A stretch of DNA of 40,962 bases, taken from Candidatus Gastranaerophilales bacterium. Lineage in GTDB: Bacteria; Cyanobacteriota; Vampirovibrionia; Gastranaerophilales; Gastranaerophilaceae. Location: positions 1 to 40,962 of the forward strand of contig CALUWD010000015.1 in assembly GCA_944324385.1 (NCBI GenBank), given 5' to 3'. Below are positions 7,041 to 14,296 of this stretch, piece after piece (position 1 is the first letter of the stretch; every line of letters begins with the position of its first letter). Position numbers and translations under genes: made by a program. The notes under the pieces are model-generated. The model was not told the DNA's origin and searched no databases. It saw only the letters and a program-made list of their open reading frames with translations.

Positions 7041-7772
7041 ATGAGCAAAATTCTTGTGATAGATGATGACCAATCGATTTGCGAGCTTATTAAAATAAAC
7101 CTTGAGCTTGCAGGACACAATTGCATATACTGCACTGACCCAATTAAGGGTTACGCATTAATTAAACAAGAAATGCCTGACCTTTTAATTTTGGATGTTA
7201 TGATGGGTGAGGTTGATGGGTATTCGCTTGCGCTTAAAATAAGACAAAATGATAACATTAAAAATATACCGATTATTATGTTGACAGCACTGGGTGAACT
7301 GCAAGATAAGTTAAGAGGTTTTAACTCCGGTGTTGATGATTATTTAACAAAACCTTTTGAAATAGAGGAGCTAAAAGCACGCGTGCTTGCTCTTTTAAAT
7401 CGCTCGGGTTTAGTTGCTCAATCTTTAAGATTTAAAGAGGTTTTGACACTGGGCGATATTACTTTGATTCCCGAAAGTTATAGTGTGAAAATACTTGATA
7501 AAAGCACTAAATTAACCCCTATAGAGTTTGAAATTTTAAATGTTCTTATGCAGCACCATGATGAAATGGTTTCTTCAAAAGTTTTACTAAAAGAGGTCTG
7601 GGGTTATCAGGGTGATGAGGATATAGACACGATAAGAGTTCACATAAGACACCTGCGCTCAAAAATTGATGGAATTTCTGATGAAAAAAATAAATACATT
7701 GAGACAATATACGGCGGGGGATACAGATTAATTCCTACAGGGGTAAAATCTAAAAATAAAACGAACGGATAA
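7041..7772 (+). CDS. OmpR-family response regulator (RpaB-like)
   Basis: DNA-binding response regulator of 243 residues. The receiver domain (1-120) has the acidic pocket D8-D9-D10, phospho-acceptor Asp52 (L-D-V-M-M), the conserved Thr82 region and Lys104 (T-K-P-F). The OmpR/PhoB winged helix occupies about 130-232, with the recognition region W-G-Y-Q-G-D-E-D-I-D-T-I-R-V-H-I-R-H-L-R. No histidine kinase is in the window, so it is an orphan here, as RpaA/RpaB-type regulators of cyanobacteria are. There is no Shine-Dalgarno; a TAAAAT box (7029-7034) ends 6 bases before ATG, suggesting a leaderless message. The S41 protease gene follows after 2 bases, so they form an operon. Confidence 0.9.
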   Translation: MSKILVIDDDQSICELIKINLELAGHNCIYCTDPIKGYALIKQEMPDLLILDVMMGEVDGYSLALKIRQNDNIKNIPIIMLTALGELQDKLRGFNSGVDDYLTKPFEIEELKARVLALLNRSGLVAQSLRFKEVLTLGDITLIPESYSVKILDKSTKLTPIEFEILNVLMQHHDEMVSSKVLLKEVWGYQGDEDIDTIRVHIRHLRSKIDGISDEKNKYIETIYGGGYRLIPTGVKSKNKTNG

Positions 7773-7774
7773 AA

Positions 7775-9019
7775 ATGTTTAAGAAAATTAAAAATATACA
7801 AATTGGTGTTTTATGTTTATCCCTTGCTGTTCTTTTTGGTGTAAGTTTTCAAAACTACAAAATCGCCCAAATTGAACGTATAAACGAGATATCTTCTAAT
7901 TCATATATTAATACTGAAAAAGTAAGCCCTAAGGATCTTTTCCTTGAAAGTTGGCTGCTGGTTAAACAAAGTTATGCAGAACCTCATTTAAATGACCAAA
8001 ATTGGCACAGGTGGAAAAGACGATATGTAAATAAAATAACAGATATCGATGATGCTTATGTTGCAATCAACACCATGCTTGCAAGCTTAGATGACCCATA
8101 TTCAAGGCTTTTATCCAAGGAAGAATTTTTAGAGCAGAGCAATTCTATTGAGTCTAAAATGTATGGTATTGGTGTAAATATTGCTTCAGTTGCAGGTAAG
8201 ATATATATAGTAAACGTTATAAAAGGCTCTCCTGCTGATTTATCAGGTTTAAAACAAGGGGATATGCTTGTTAGCGTCGATAATCATCAAATAAAAGGTA
8301 AATCAATATTTCAAGTTGCACAGTACATAAAAGGTGCACTAAATGAGGTTGTAACTCTTGTAATTTCAAGGGATGGTAACAAACTTACAAAAAAAATTAA
8401 GCGTGCAGAAATAAAAGTAAAAACAGTAGAATGTGCAAAGCTTGATAAGGATACAGGGTATATTCATATTATAAGTTTTATTGGCAATGACACTCCGCTT
8501 GAGTTTATAAATGCAATGAACAAGATAAAAGATACTAAAGGGCTAATTTTGGATTTAAGAGGCAATACTGGCGGATTATTTCAAAATGCAGTCTTTGTAT
8601 CTAATCTTTTTCTAAAAAGCGGTGATATAGTAAGCGTTATAGGGCGAGATGGTTTAAGCAGTTCTTATCGAGTGCAAAGAGGCGAGTTTGTTTACGATAA
8701 ACCACTTGTGGTTCTTGTTGATGGCGATAGTGCATCGGCCTCAGAAATTGTTTCAGGTGCACTAAAAGACAATAACCGAGCAAAAATAGTAGGTACAAAA
8801 ACTTTTGGCAAGGGTGTTGTACAGAAAATTTATGCTTTGCCAAATCAAATGGGTATGAATTTAACTATTGCAAAATATCTAACCCCAAGTGGTAGGGATA
8901 TTAACGAAAAGGGTATAGAACCTGATTATGAGGTAACTTTTACTCGCGATGATGTTAATAAGAATTTTGACAGGCAGCTTGAATTTGCAAAAAATTTAAT
9001 TGCAAAAGAGATAAAATAA
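7775..9019 (+). CDS. Carboxyl-terminal processing protease (S41, CtpA/Prc type)
   Basis: Secreted or membrane-anchored serine protease of 414 residues. The order is: an uncleaved-type signal anchor at about 9-25, a helical N-terminal region, a PDZ domain (about 128-205; M-Y-G-I-G-V, then G-S-P-A-D-L-S-G-L-K-Q-G-D), and the S41 catalytic domain. The catalytic Ser is in the S-A-S-A-S motif (319-323) and the Lys of the Ser/Lys dyad is K346 in T-F-G-K-G. The motif L-D-L-R-G-N-T-G-G precedes it. It acts outside the inner membrane, trimming unstructured C-termini. The response regulator directly upstream may control it, though that is inference from the shared operon. Confidence 0.92.
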   Translation: MFKKIKNIQIGVLCLSLAVLFGVSFQNYKIAQIERINEISSNSYINTEKVSPKDLFLESWLLVKQSYAEPHLNDQNWHRWKRRYVNKITDIDDAYVAINTMLASLDDPYSRLLSKEEFLEQSNSIESKMYGIGVNIASVAGKIYIVNVIKGSPADLSGLKQGDMLVSVDNHQIKGKSIFQVAQYIKGALNEVVTLVISRDGNKLTKKIKRAEIKVKTVECAKLDKDTGYIHIISFIGNDTPLEFINAMNKIKDTKGLILDLRGNTGGLFQNAVFVSNLFLKSGDIVSVIGRDGLSSSYRVQRGEFVYDKPLVVLVDGDSASASEIVSGALKDNNRAKIVGTKTFGKGVVQKIYALPNQMGMNLTIAKYLTPSGRDINEKGIEPDYEVTFTRDDVNKNFDRQLEFAKNLIAKEIK

Positions 9020-9081
9020 GCAATTTTTTACTTTCACCTGTTTTGCATAATGTGTGTGGAATTTAAAATAGGTGAGCAAAT

Positions 9082-9789
9082 ATGATTTCAAGTGTCTCCT
9101 TTAATACTTTTGTGCCGAAGGTTTCAAATAACAGAACAATAGCAAATACTTTTGAAAGAAGCCCAAAACAAGATAGTGTTAGTTTTAGTGGAATTAAAGC
9201 TAGTGAAGTATCAAGCGAACTAAAGGAAATTCTTGATAAAGCAGTGTTTAAATTTAAAAAATATAATGGCGAAATTTTTGAAGGTACAATAAAAGAATAT
9301 TTGCAAAATTGTCACAGGCTAAAAGGTGACACAAGATTCATTAGAGAAAGCGGAATTATACATAATACATACTCCGAAGATGCGCTTGCCATGCTTAAAA
9401 ACGGTTTAGATTGGACTAAGACCTCAAGAGTCCAATGTGGCCCTGGGACATACTTTATTCCTTGTCAAAATTTCAACTATGGCCCTGTTGCAATAGAGGC
9501 AAAATATACTGGAAAAATGAAAGAGATGCCGGTATTTGAAAAGAATTTTTATGAAGCTATTGTGTATAATAAAGAATTACGCGATATTGTTGAAAAAAGT
9601 AATCCTGAAAATCCTAACAAAGTTTTAAATAAATATTGTCACGATTTATTAACCGATGATATGGGTATTGATGTACTGTACTCTCCAAACAGAGAATCTG
9701 GATGTTATGTTGTTCTCAATGATAAGTCGGTAAATTTGCGTCCTTATAATTTCCATATTGAAGGTGGGCAAATAAAATACAATACCTAA
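9082..9789 (+). CDS. Unknown protein with ADP-ribosyltransferase-like pattern
   Basis: I do not recognise a named family. Residues 90-145 follow the pattern of PARP/ART-type folds: His94 in I-I-H-N-T-Y, then A-L-A-M-L-K-N-G-L, then G-P-G-T-Y-F (Tyr124) and Y-G. The C-terminal strand S-G-C-Y-V-V-L-N fits the last ART strand, but the usual catalytic Glu before Y-V-V is Cys208; Glu205 is three positions earlier. The N-terminal 40 residues look disordered and carry two V-S-F motifs (5-7 and 33-35). There is no signal peptide. Shine-Dalgarno AGGTGAG precedes ATG. The gene ends interlocked with tsaD. A divergent or inactive ART is the best guess; a structural mimic is possible. Confidence 0.55.
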   Translation: MISSVSFNTFVPKVSNNRTIANTFERSPKQDSVSFSGIKASEVSSELKEILDKAVFKFKKYNGEIFEGTIKEYLQNCHRLKGDTRFIRESGIIHNTYSEDALAMLKNGLDWTKTSRVQCGPGTYFIPCQNFNYGPVAIEAKYTGKMKEMPVFEKNFYEAIVYNKELRDIVEKSNPENPNKVLNKYCHDLLTDDMGIDVLYSPNRESGCYVVLNDKSVNLRPYNFHIEGGQIKYNT

Positions 9790-10760
9790 GCTCTTGAAAA
9801 AACTTCAAGTTCAAGTGCATTATCACACTTTATTGGGTTAAAATAAGCACAAGAACCCACCATTGCAGCGTTATCTGTGCAGTATTTCATTTTAGGTGCG
9901 TAAGTTTTATAGCCTTTTTCATTTAGCGCAAAAAGTTTTTTTCTAAGTTCAGAGTTTGCCGCAACTCCACCTGCGCAAACTATTGTTTTGCAATTAAATT
10001 TATCAGCCAAATTTAGAGTTTTTTTAATCAAAGTGTCTGAAACTCTTTCCTGAAAACTTGCGCAAATATCTTTTATTGGCATTTCTTTGTCTTTAAAACT
10101 TTGTGTAAGCCTCAAAAGTGCTGTTTTAAGACCGGAAAAACTAAACTCATCTTCAGCAACTTTTGCCTCAGGTAACTTAAAAGCAAAAGGATTTCCTTCT
10201 TGCGCTAATTTATCAAGCATTATGCCGCCAGGGTAGGGAAGCCCCATAAGACGTGCAACTTTGTCATAAACTTCACCTATAGCGTCATCTATGGTTGAGG
10301 CTACAATTGTTTGATCGTTAAAATCTTTAACATAAATTACTTGAGTGTGCCCTCCTGAAACAAGCAAGCACATAAATGGCGGTTTTAAATCCGACTCTAT
10401 AAAATTAGCGCAAACGTGAGCTTGCAGGTGGTTAACACCAATATAGGGTTTATTGTAAACAAGGGATAAGGTTTTTGCGGCATTTAGCCCAACAAGTAAG
10501 CACCCGACAAGCCCAGGCCCTACAGTTGAAGAAAAAGCGTCTATTTCAAATGGTTTAATTTGCGCTTGTTCAAAAGTTTCTTTTATAACGGGTCCAATTG
10601 ATTCAAGATGTTCACGTGCTGCAACTTCAGGAACAACTCCGCCAAATTTTTGGTGTGTTTTAATTTGAGAAAAAACAACATTAGAAATAACTTCTCGTCC
10701 GTCTTTTACAATGGCGCAAGCAGTTTCATCACAACTGGATTCTATTGCAAATATAAGCAT
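9786..10760 (-). CDS. tsaD: tRNA N6-adenosine threonylcarbamoyltransferase TsaD
   Basis: Transfers the threonylcarbamoyl group onto A37 of tRNAs that read ANN codons, together with TsaB and TsaE. The ASKHA fold starts at I-E-S-S-C-D-E-T (6-13). The metal-binding pair is His111 and His115 (H-L-Q-A-H), and S-G-G-H-T-Q and C-A-G-G-V-A-A-N-S-E-L are present. The length of 324 residues is normal. GGGAG stands 6 bases before ATG. TsaB and TsaE are not in the window. The last 4 bases overlap the end of the ART-like gene in convergent orientation. Confidence 0.96.
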   Translation of the reverse strand: MLIFAIESSCDETACAIVKDGREVISNVVFSQIKTHQKFGGVVPEVAAREHLESIGPVIKETFEQAQIKPFEIDAFSSTVGPGLVGCLLVGLNAAKTLSLVYNKPYIGVNHLQAHVCANFIESDLKPPFMCLLVSGGHTQVIYVKDFNDQTIVASTIDDAIGEVYDKVARLMGLPYPGGIMLDKLAQEGNPFAFKLPEAKVAEDEFSFSGLKTALLRLTQSFKDKEMPIKDICASFQERVSDTLIKKTLNLADKFNCKTIVCAGGVAANSELRKKLFALNEKGYKTYAPKMKYCTDNAAMVGSCAYFNPIKCDNALELEVFSRA

Positions 10761-10789
10761 TTTTTCTCCCGTTAAAATTTTTATTACAG

Positions 10790-10817
10790 TTGTAATATAA
10801 TCCTTTTTTGGTATAAT
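10790..10817 (+). promoter_or_regulatory. Promoter of the TPR/NHL gene
   Basis: TTGTAA (10790-10795), a 16-base spacer and a perfect TATAAT (10812-10817). The ATG follows only 9 bases later and there is no Shine-Dalgarno, so the message would have almost no leader. Confidence 0.65.
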
Positions 10818-10826
10818 AATATTACC

Positions 10827-11735
10827 ATGAAAAAAAGATTTTTAAGTTTGTTTTTTTCATTTTTTAGTGTTCTAACCCTTGTTTATACACCGGCTGTAAA
10901 TGCTTATACTCTTGAGGATGCAACATCTTTGTATAATATGGGTATTGATTGCTATTCGCAAAATCAAGTGCAAAAATCAATGGAATATTTTAAAAAAGCT
11001 ATTTCTATTGATCCAAAGTTTTATGAAGCGTATTATAACTTAGCTCAAATACAAGCGTCATACGGTTATCTTGATTCTGCGATAAAGAGCTACGAAAAAG
11101 TTGTCCAATTAAAGCCTGATGATTATGAAAGTATTTATGAACTTGGCAGACTTTTATACAAACGCGGGTATCTAAACAAAGCGTTGTCGTATTTGGATAA
11201 AATTCCTCTAAATGAGGATATTTATACACAAGTTCTTACTTTAGAAAATAAAATCAAAAAAAGACAGGCTGAGCTTATTGCTATTCAAAAACAAAAGGAG
11301 CAGCAGGCGCAAGTGCAGCTGCAAAATAAAATTGAAACAACTACTGTCAGCGTGAGTGAGCAAAAGCCTCAAGCGCAGACAAACCTTATTGTAAATCTTA
11401 AAGCCCCATCAGGTGTTGCTGCTGATTCGCAGGGCAATATTTATGCTGCAAGTTTTTCTGAGAATAAAATATATAGGATTTCTCCAGATGGTACAAAAAG
11501 TGTGTATGTTGAATCTGTTAACTTGGGTGGGCCTGTAGGGATTGCAATAGACGAATTTGATAATTTATACATTGCAAATTATACAAAAAATAACATTTTA
11601 AAGGTTACACAAAGTGGCGTAATTAGTGAGTTTGTAAAATTAAGAAAACCATACTGTATTGGTATTGATAAAGTTAGGAAATTGTTAATAGTTTCAGAAC
11701 AAGACACTAACAATGTTTTAAAATATGAACTTTAG
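10827..11735 (+). CDS. Exported TPR and NHL-repeat protein
   Basis: Secreted scaffold-type protein of 302 residues. A signal peptide covers about 1-26 (basic M-K-K-R, hydrophobic core, A-V-N-A cleavage site). TPR repeats lie at about 30-135, with the pattern Y-N-M-G-I-D-C-Y, Y-Y-N-L-A-Q-I-Q-A-S-Y-G and Y-E-L-G-R-L-L-Y-K-R-G-Y. A Gln/Lys-rich linker covers about 136-185. Three or four NHL-type beta-propeller repeats follow (P-S-G-V-A-A-D-S-Q-G-N-I-Y, P-V-G-I-A-I-D-E-F-D-N-L-Y, P-Y-C-I-G-I-D). Too few blades for a full propeller are visible, so it may oligomerise. No enzymatic motif is seen. A role in envelope protein interactions is inferred. It converges on dnaA with a 4-base stop overlap. 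Confidence 0.8.
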   Translation: MKKRFLSLFFSFFSVLTLVYTPAVNAYTLEDATSLYNMGIDCYSQNQVQKSMEYFKKAISIDPKFYEAYYNLAQIQASYGYLDSAIKSYEKVVQLKPDDYESIYELGRLLYKRGYLNKALSYLDKIPLNEDIYTQVLTLENKIKKRQAELIAIQKQKEQQAQVQLQNKIETTTVSVSEQKPQAQTNLIVNLKAPSGVAADSQGNIYAASFSENKIYRISPDGTKSVYVESVNLGGPVGIAIDEFDNLYIANYTKNNILKVTQSGVISEFVKLRKPYCIGIDKVRKLLIVSEQDTNNVLKYEL

Positions 11736-13108
11736 CTTACTATAAATTTATTTAGTTCATTAATTGTTTCTTCAAGTTCTTTGCTTGTTTGCGCGTCTTT
11801 TTTAATTTTGTCGTAACTGTATAAAACTGTTGTGTGATTTTTATTAAACGCCTCGCCAATTTCAGGTAGGCTCATTTGTGTAATTTCGCGACACATATAC
11901 ATTGCAAGTCTTCTTGCGTTTGCAATGTCTTTTGAGCGTGAGCAAGATAAAATATCTTCTTTTTTGATGCCTAAAAATTTTGCTGTTTTATCAATAATGT
12001 CATCAGGGGTTATTTTTTTGGCATTTGCATTTAAGTTAAGAATTTTTTGTGCAAGTTCAACTGTTGCATCCACCCCCTGAATTGAAGCGTAAGCACTCAA
12101 TTTATTGTAAGCACCCTCTAGCTCTCTTATGTTTTTGTTGTATGTTTTTGCAAGCAACATTGCAACATCATCATTAATTTCAAAGTTAGAGCGTTTTGCA
12201 TGTTTTTTAATAATTTCAAACCTAGTATTTAAATCAGGGATTTGTATTTCAACGTTTAAACCCCATTCGTACCTGCTTTTTAGTCTGTCAGGAGTGCACA
12301 CAAGAGATGAGGGTGGCCTGTCTGATGCAAAAACTATTTGTTTTCCGGCATGGAATAAAACATCAAAAATGCTGAAAATTTCTTCTTCTGTTCTTTGTTT
12401 ACCTTCTGCAAATTGGATGTCATCAAGCAAAAGCACATCTATGTTTCTGTATTGGTCGCGTAATTTTTTCATTTTTGAATTTCGCTCAGCAAGAACAATA
12501 CCTGATTCTGTTAGTTGATTTGTTATTTCTTCGGCTTTTGCATATTTTACCTTAAGGGTTGGGAAATTTTTTAAAATTTCATGCCCTATTGCTTGCATTA
12601 AGTGAGTTTTACCAAGTCCAACATTGCCGTAAATATAAAGCGGGTTGTATTTTTGCCCTGGGGCTTGCGCGACCATTTTTGCAACATTAAAAGCAAAATT
12701 TGAATTTTCACCGCAAACAAAATTGCCAAATGTATATTTTAAATTTAGTCCGCAAAAGGAGTGCATTTGCTTGAGGTTATCAATTTGCTCCTGCACAAGA
12801 GCGTGTTCTTTAGTTTGTTTTGGCGCTCTTTTTTTTGTCGGTTGAGTGTCATCAAGCACAATTCTGACACTTCTTTTTAATGAAGTAACTTTTTGCAGAG
12901 CTTCTTCGATTTCGCTTAAATATTTTTGGGTTAAAACTTGAATACCAAAGCCCTGATTACTTTTCATAAGAAAAATACCATTTGATGGATTTTCATATAA
13001 AGGCAGCGCAGGTTCAAGGTTATTGAGCCATGTATGTGCTGTTTCAGGTATATTAATTTTTATCTCATCAATAACTTTTTGCCAAGTTTCAAGTTCTTGT
13101 TGTTTCAA
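11732..13108 (-). CDS. dnaA: Chromosomal replication initiator DnaA
   Basis: AAA+ initiator that binds DnaA boxes and melts the origin. Domain I is at 1-80 and a basic linker at about 88-105 (K-K-R-A-P-K). Domain III has Walker A G-N-V-G-L-G-K-T (161-168) and Walker B L-L-L-D-D (226-230). Domain IV carries the signature C-R-E-I-T-Q-M-S-L-P-E-I-G and N-K-N-H-T-T-V at about 403-425. The length of 458 residues is normal. The start is TTG at 13108, 5 bases after AAGGAG. It is not next to dnaN or rpmH, and no cluster of TTATNCACA boxes was found around it, so the origin is probably elsewhere. Confidence 0.97.
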   Translation of the reverse strand: MKQQELETWQKVIDEIKINIPETAHTWLNNLEPALPLYENPSNGIFLMKSNQGFGIQVLTQKYLSEIEEALQKVTSLKRSVRIVLDDTQPTKKRAPKQTKEHALVQEQIDNLKQMHSFCGLNLKYTFGNFVCGENSNFAFNVAKMVAQAPGQKYNPLYIYGNVGLGKTHLMQAIGHEILKNFPTLKVKYAKAEEITNQLTESGIVLAERNSKMKKLRDQYRNIDVLLLDDIQFAEGKQRTEEEIFSIFDVLFHAGKQIVFASDRPPSSLVCTPDRLKSRYEWGLNVEIQIPDLNTRFEIIKKHAKRSNFEINDDVAMLLAKTYNKNIRELEGAYNKLSAYASIQGVDATVELAQKILNLNANAKKITPDDIIDKTAKFLGIKKEDILSCSRSKDIANARRLAMYMCREITQMSLPEIGEAFNKNHTTVLYSYDKIKKDAQTSKELEETINELNKFIVS

Positions 13109-13159
13109 AACTGCTCCTTGAGATTTTAATATGCAGCCATTCCTAAAATTTGTATTTAT

Positions 13160-13188
13160 TTTACTATAAATATTTCATGTAGTAAAAT
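13160..13188 (+). promoter_or_regulatory. Promoter of the radical SAM-M16-helicase run
   Basis: TTTACT (13160-13165), a 17-base spacer and TAAAAT (13183-13188). The ATG at 13195 is 6 bases past the -10, at the expected transcription start, and no Shine-Dalgarno exists. This points to a leaderless message. Confidence 0.65.
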
Positions 13189-13194
13189 TAAAAA

Positions 13195-14286
13195 ATGAAA
13201 AATATTTTTGATTATTCTTTTTTGTTTGATTTTTTTAGAAATGCTTATGCGGATTTGTCTTATAAAAATCCTCTTAAAAATGCAAAAATGCCACTAAGGT
13301 ACTTTTTTGAACTGACTTACAGATGTAATTTAAAATGCCCTTATTGTTATGTTGGATGCGATCGCAACAAAAATGAGCTCACAACTGATGAATGGTTCAA
13401 AATAATTAAACAAATTCCCTTTTACTCTTTTGTTACTCTTGTGGGTGGCGAGCCTCTTTTAAGGAGTGATTTTAAAGAAATTTTATTTGAGTGTTCAAAA
13501 AAAACACTTGGAAAAATGAATGTTGTTACAAATGGTATTTTAATAAATGATGATATTATTGACGCTTTTATAAAATCAAAAATGATGTTGTTGTCAGTTT
13601 CTCTTGACGGTTGGGGAAAAACGCATGATAAAAATCGTGCAGCAGAGGGGATTTTTGAAAAAATAAAATCCAATTTAGACAACTTAAATGACAGAAAAAA
13701 ACGCCCCATGGTTGATATTAAAACAATTGTCCTTGAAAACAATATTGAGGATGTTTTAAAACTTTATGAATACTGTACAAAATCTGGTTTTGAATTTTTA
13801 AGTATTTCTTTTTTGAGGAACAATAATTTAAAGCAAAATTCAATTTTAAGAGAAGAATTTGGCGAAGAATTTTATAAAACAAATTACCCTATAGAGCAAT
13901 ATTTTAATCTTGATGAATTTGAGAAAATTTTTAAAGAAATTTATAAAATAAAAAAACACTCAAAAACTCAAATACGTTTTTCACCAAAATTTGAAGGCGG
14001 GGGATTTGAGGAGGAGATGAAAAAAATAAGAGAATTTTTTACACAAAAAAATAATCTCTTGCCAAAAGACATTTACCATCCTTGTAAATATCCATTTTCA
14101 AATATGATGATAAACCCTATGGGCGATGTTTATCCTTGCCTTTCGTTAAAAATAGGTAATGTTAAAGACAAAAAAATAATTGAAGTGTATAATGAAGCAA
14201 AGTTTAAATGTTTTAGAAATAATTTAAAATACTCAAAAGCTTTTACATCTTGTCAGATGTGCTGCGAATTAAAGGTTAAAGACTAA
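13195..14286 (+). CDS. Radical SAM/SPASM-domain protein
   Basis: Radical SAM enzyme of 363 residues. The [4Fe-4S]-binding motif is C44-x-x-x-C48-x-x-C51 in T-Y-R-C-N-L-K-C-P-Y-C, followed by the G-G-E-P SAM motif at about 84-87. The C-terminal region has a SPASM-like set of cysteines (H-P-C-K-Y, D-V-Y-P-C-L-S-L-K-I-G-N, T-S-C-Q-M-C-C-E-L), which usually hold extra Fe-S clusters and occur in peptide-modifying maturases. Directly downstream is an M16 peptidase with a 10-base gap. A radical SAM/SPASM plus M16 pair recalls PqqE/PqqF, but no precursor peptide gene was seen beside them. The substrate is unknown; heme- or sulfatase-type relatives are alternatives. Confidence 0.85.
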   Translation: MKNIFDYSFLFDFFRNAYADLSYKNPLKNAKMPLRYFFELTYRCNLKCPYCYVGCDRNKNELTTDEWFKIIKQIPFYSFVTLVGGEPLLRSDFKEILFECSKKTLGKMNVVTNGILINDDIIDAFIKSKMMLLSVSLDGWGKTHDKNRAAEGIFEKIKSNLDNLNDRKKRPMVDIKTIVLENNIEDVLKLYEYCTKSGFEFLSISFLRNNNLKQNSILREEFGEEFYKTNYPIEQYFNLDEFEKIFKEIYKIKKHSKTQIRFSPKFEGGGFEEEMKKIREFFTQKNNLLPKDIYHPCKYPFSNMMINPMGDVYPCLSLKIGNVKDKKIIEVYNEAKFKCFRNNLKYSKAFTSCQMCCELKVKD

Positions 14287-14296
14287 GGAGAAGATA

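Noticed and set aside
11222..11230. TTATACACA, a DnaA-box match near dnaA
   Set aside because: A single site inside the TPR/NHL coding region with no cluster or AT-rich unwinding element; not evidence for an origin.
12129..12518. 129-residue plus-strand ORF
   Set aside because: Antisense to the dnaA AAA+ domain, with no Shine-Dalgarno or family resemblance.
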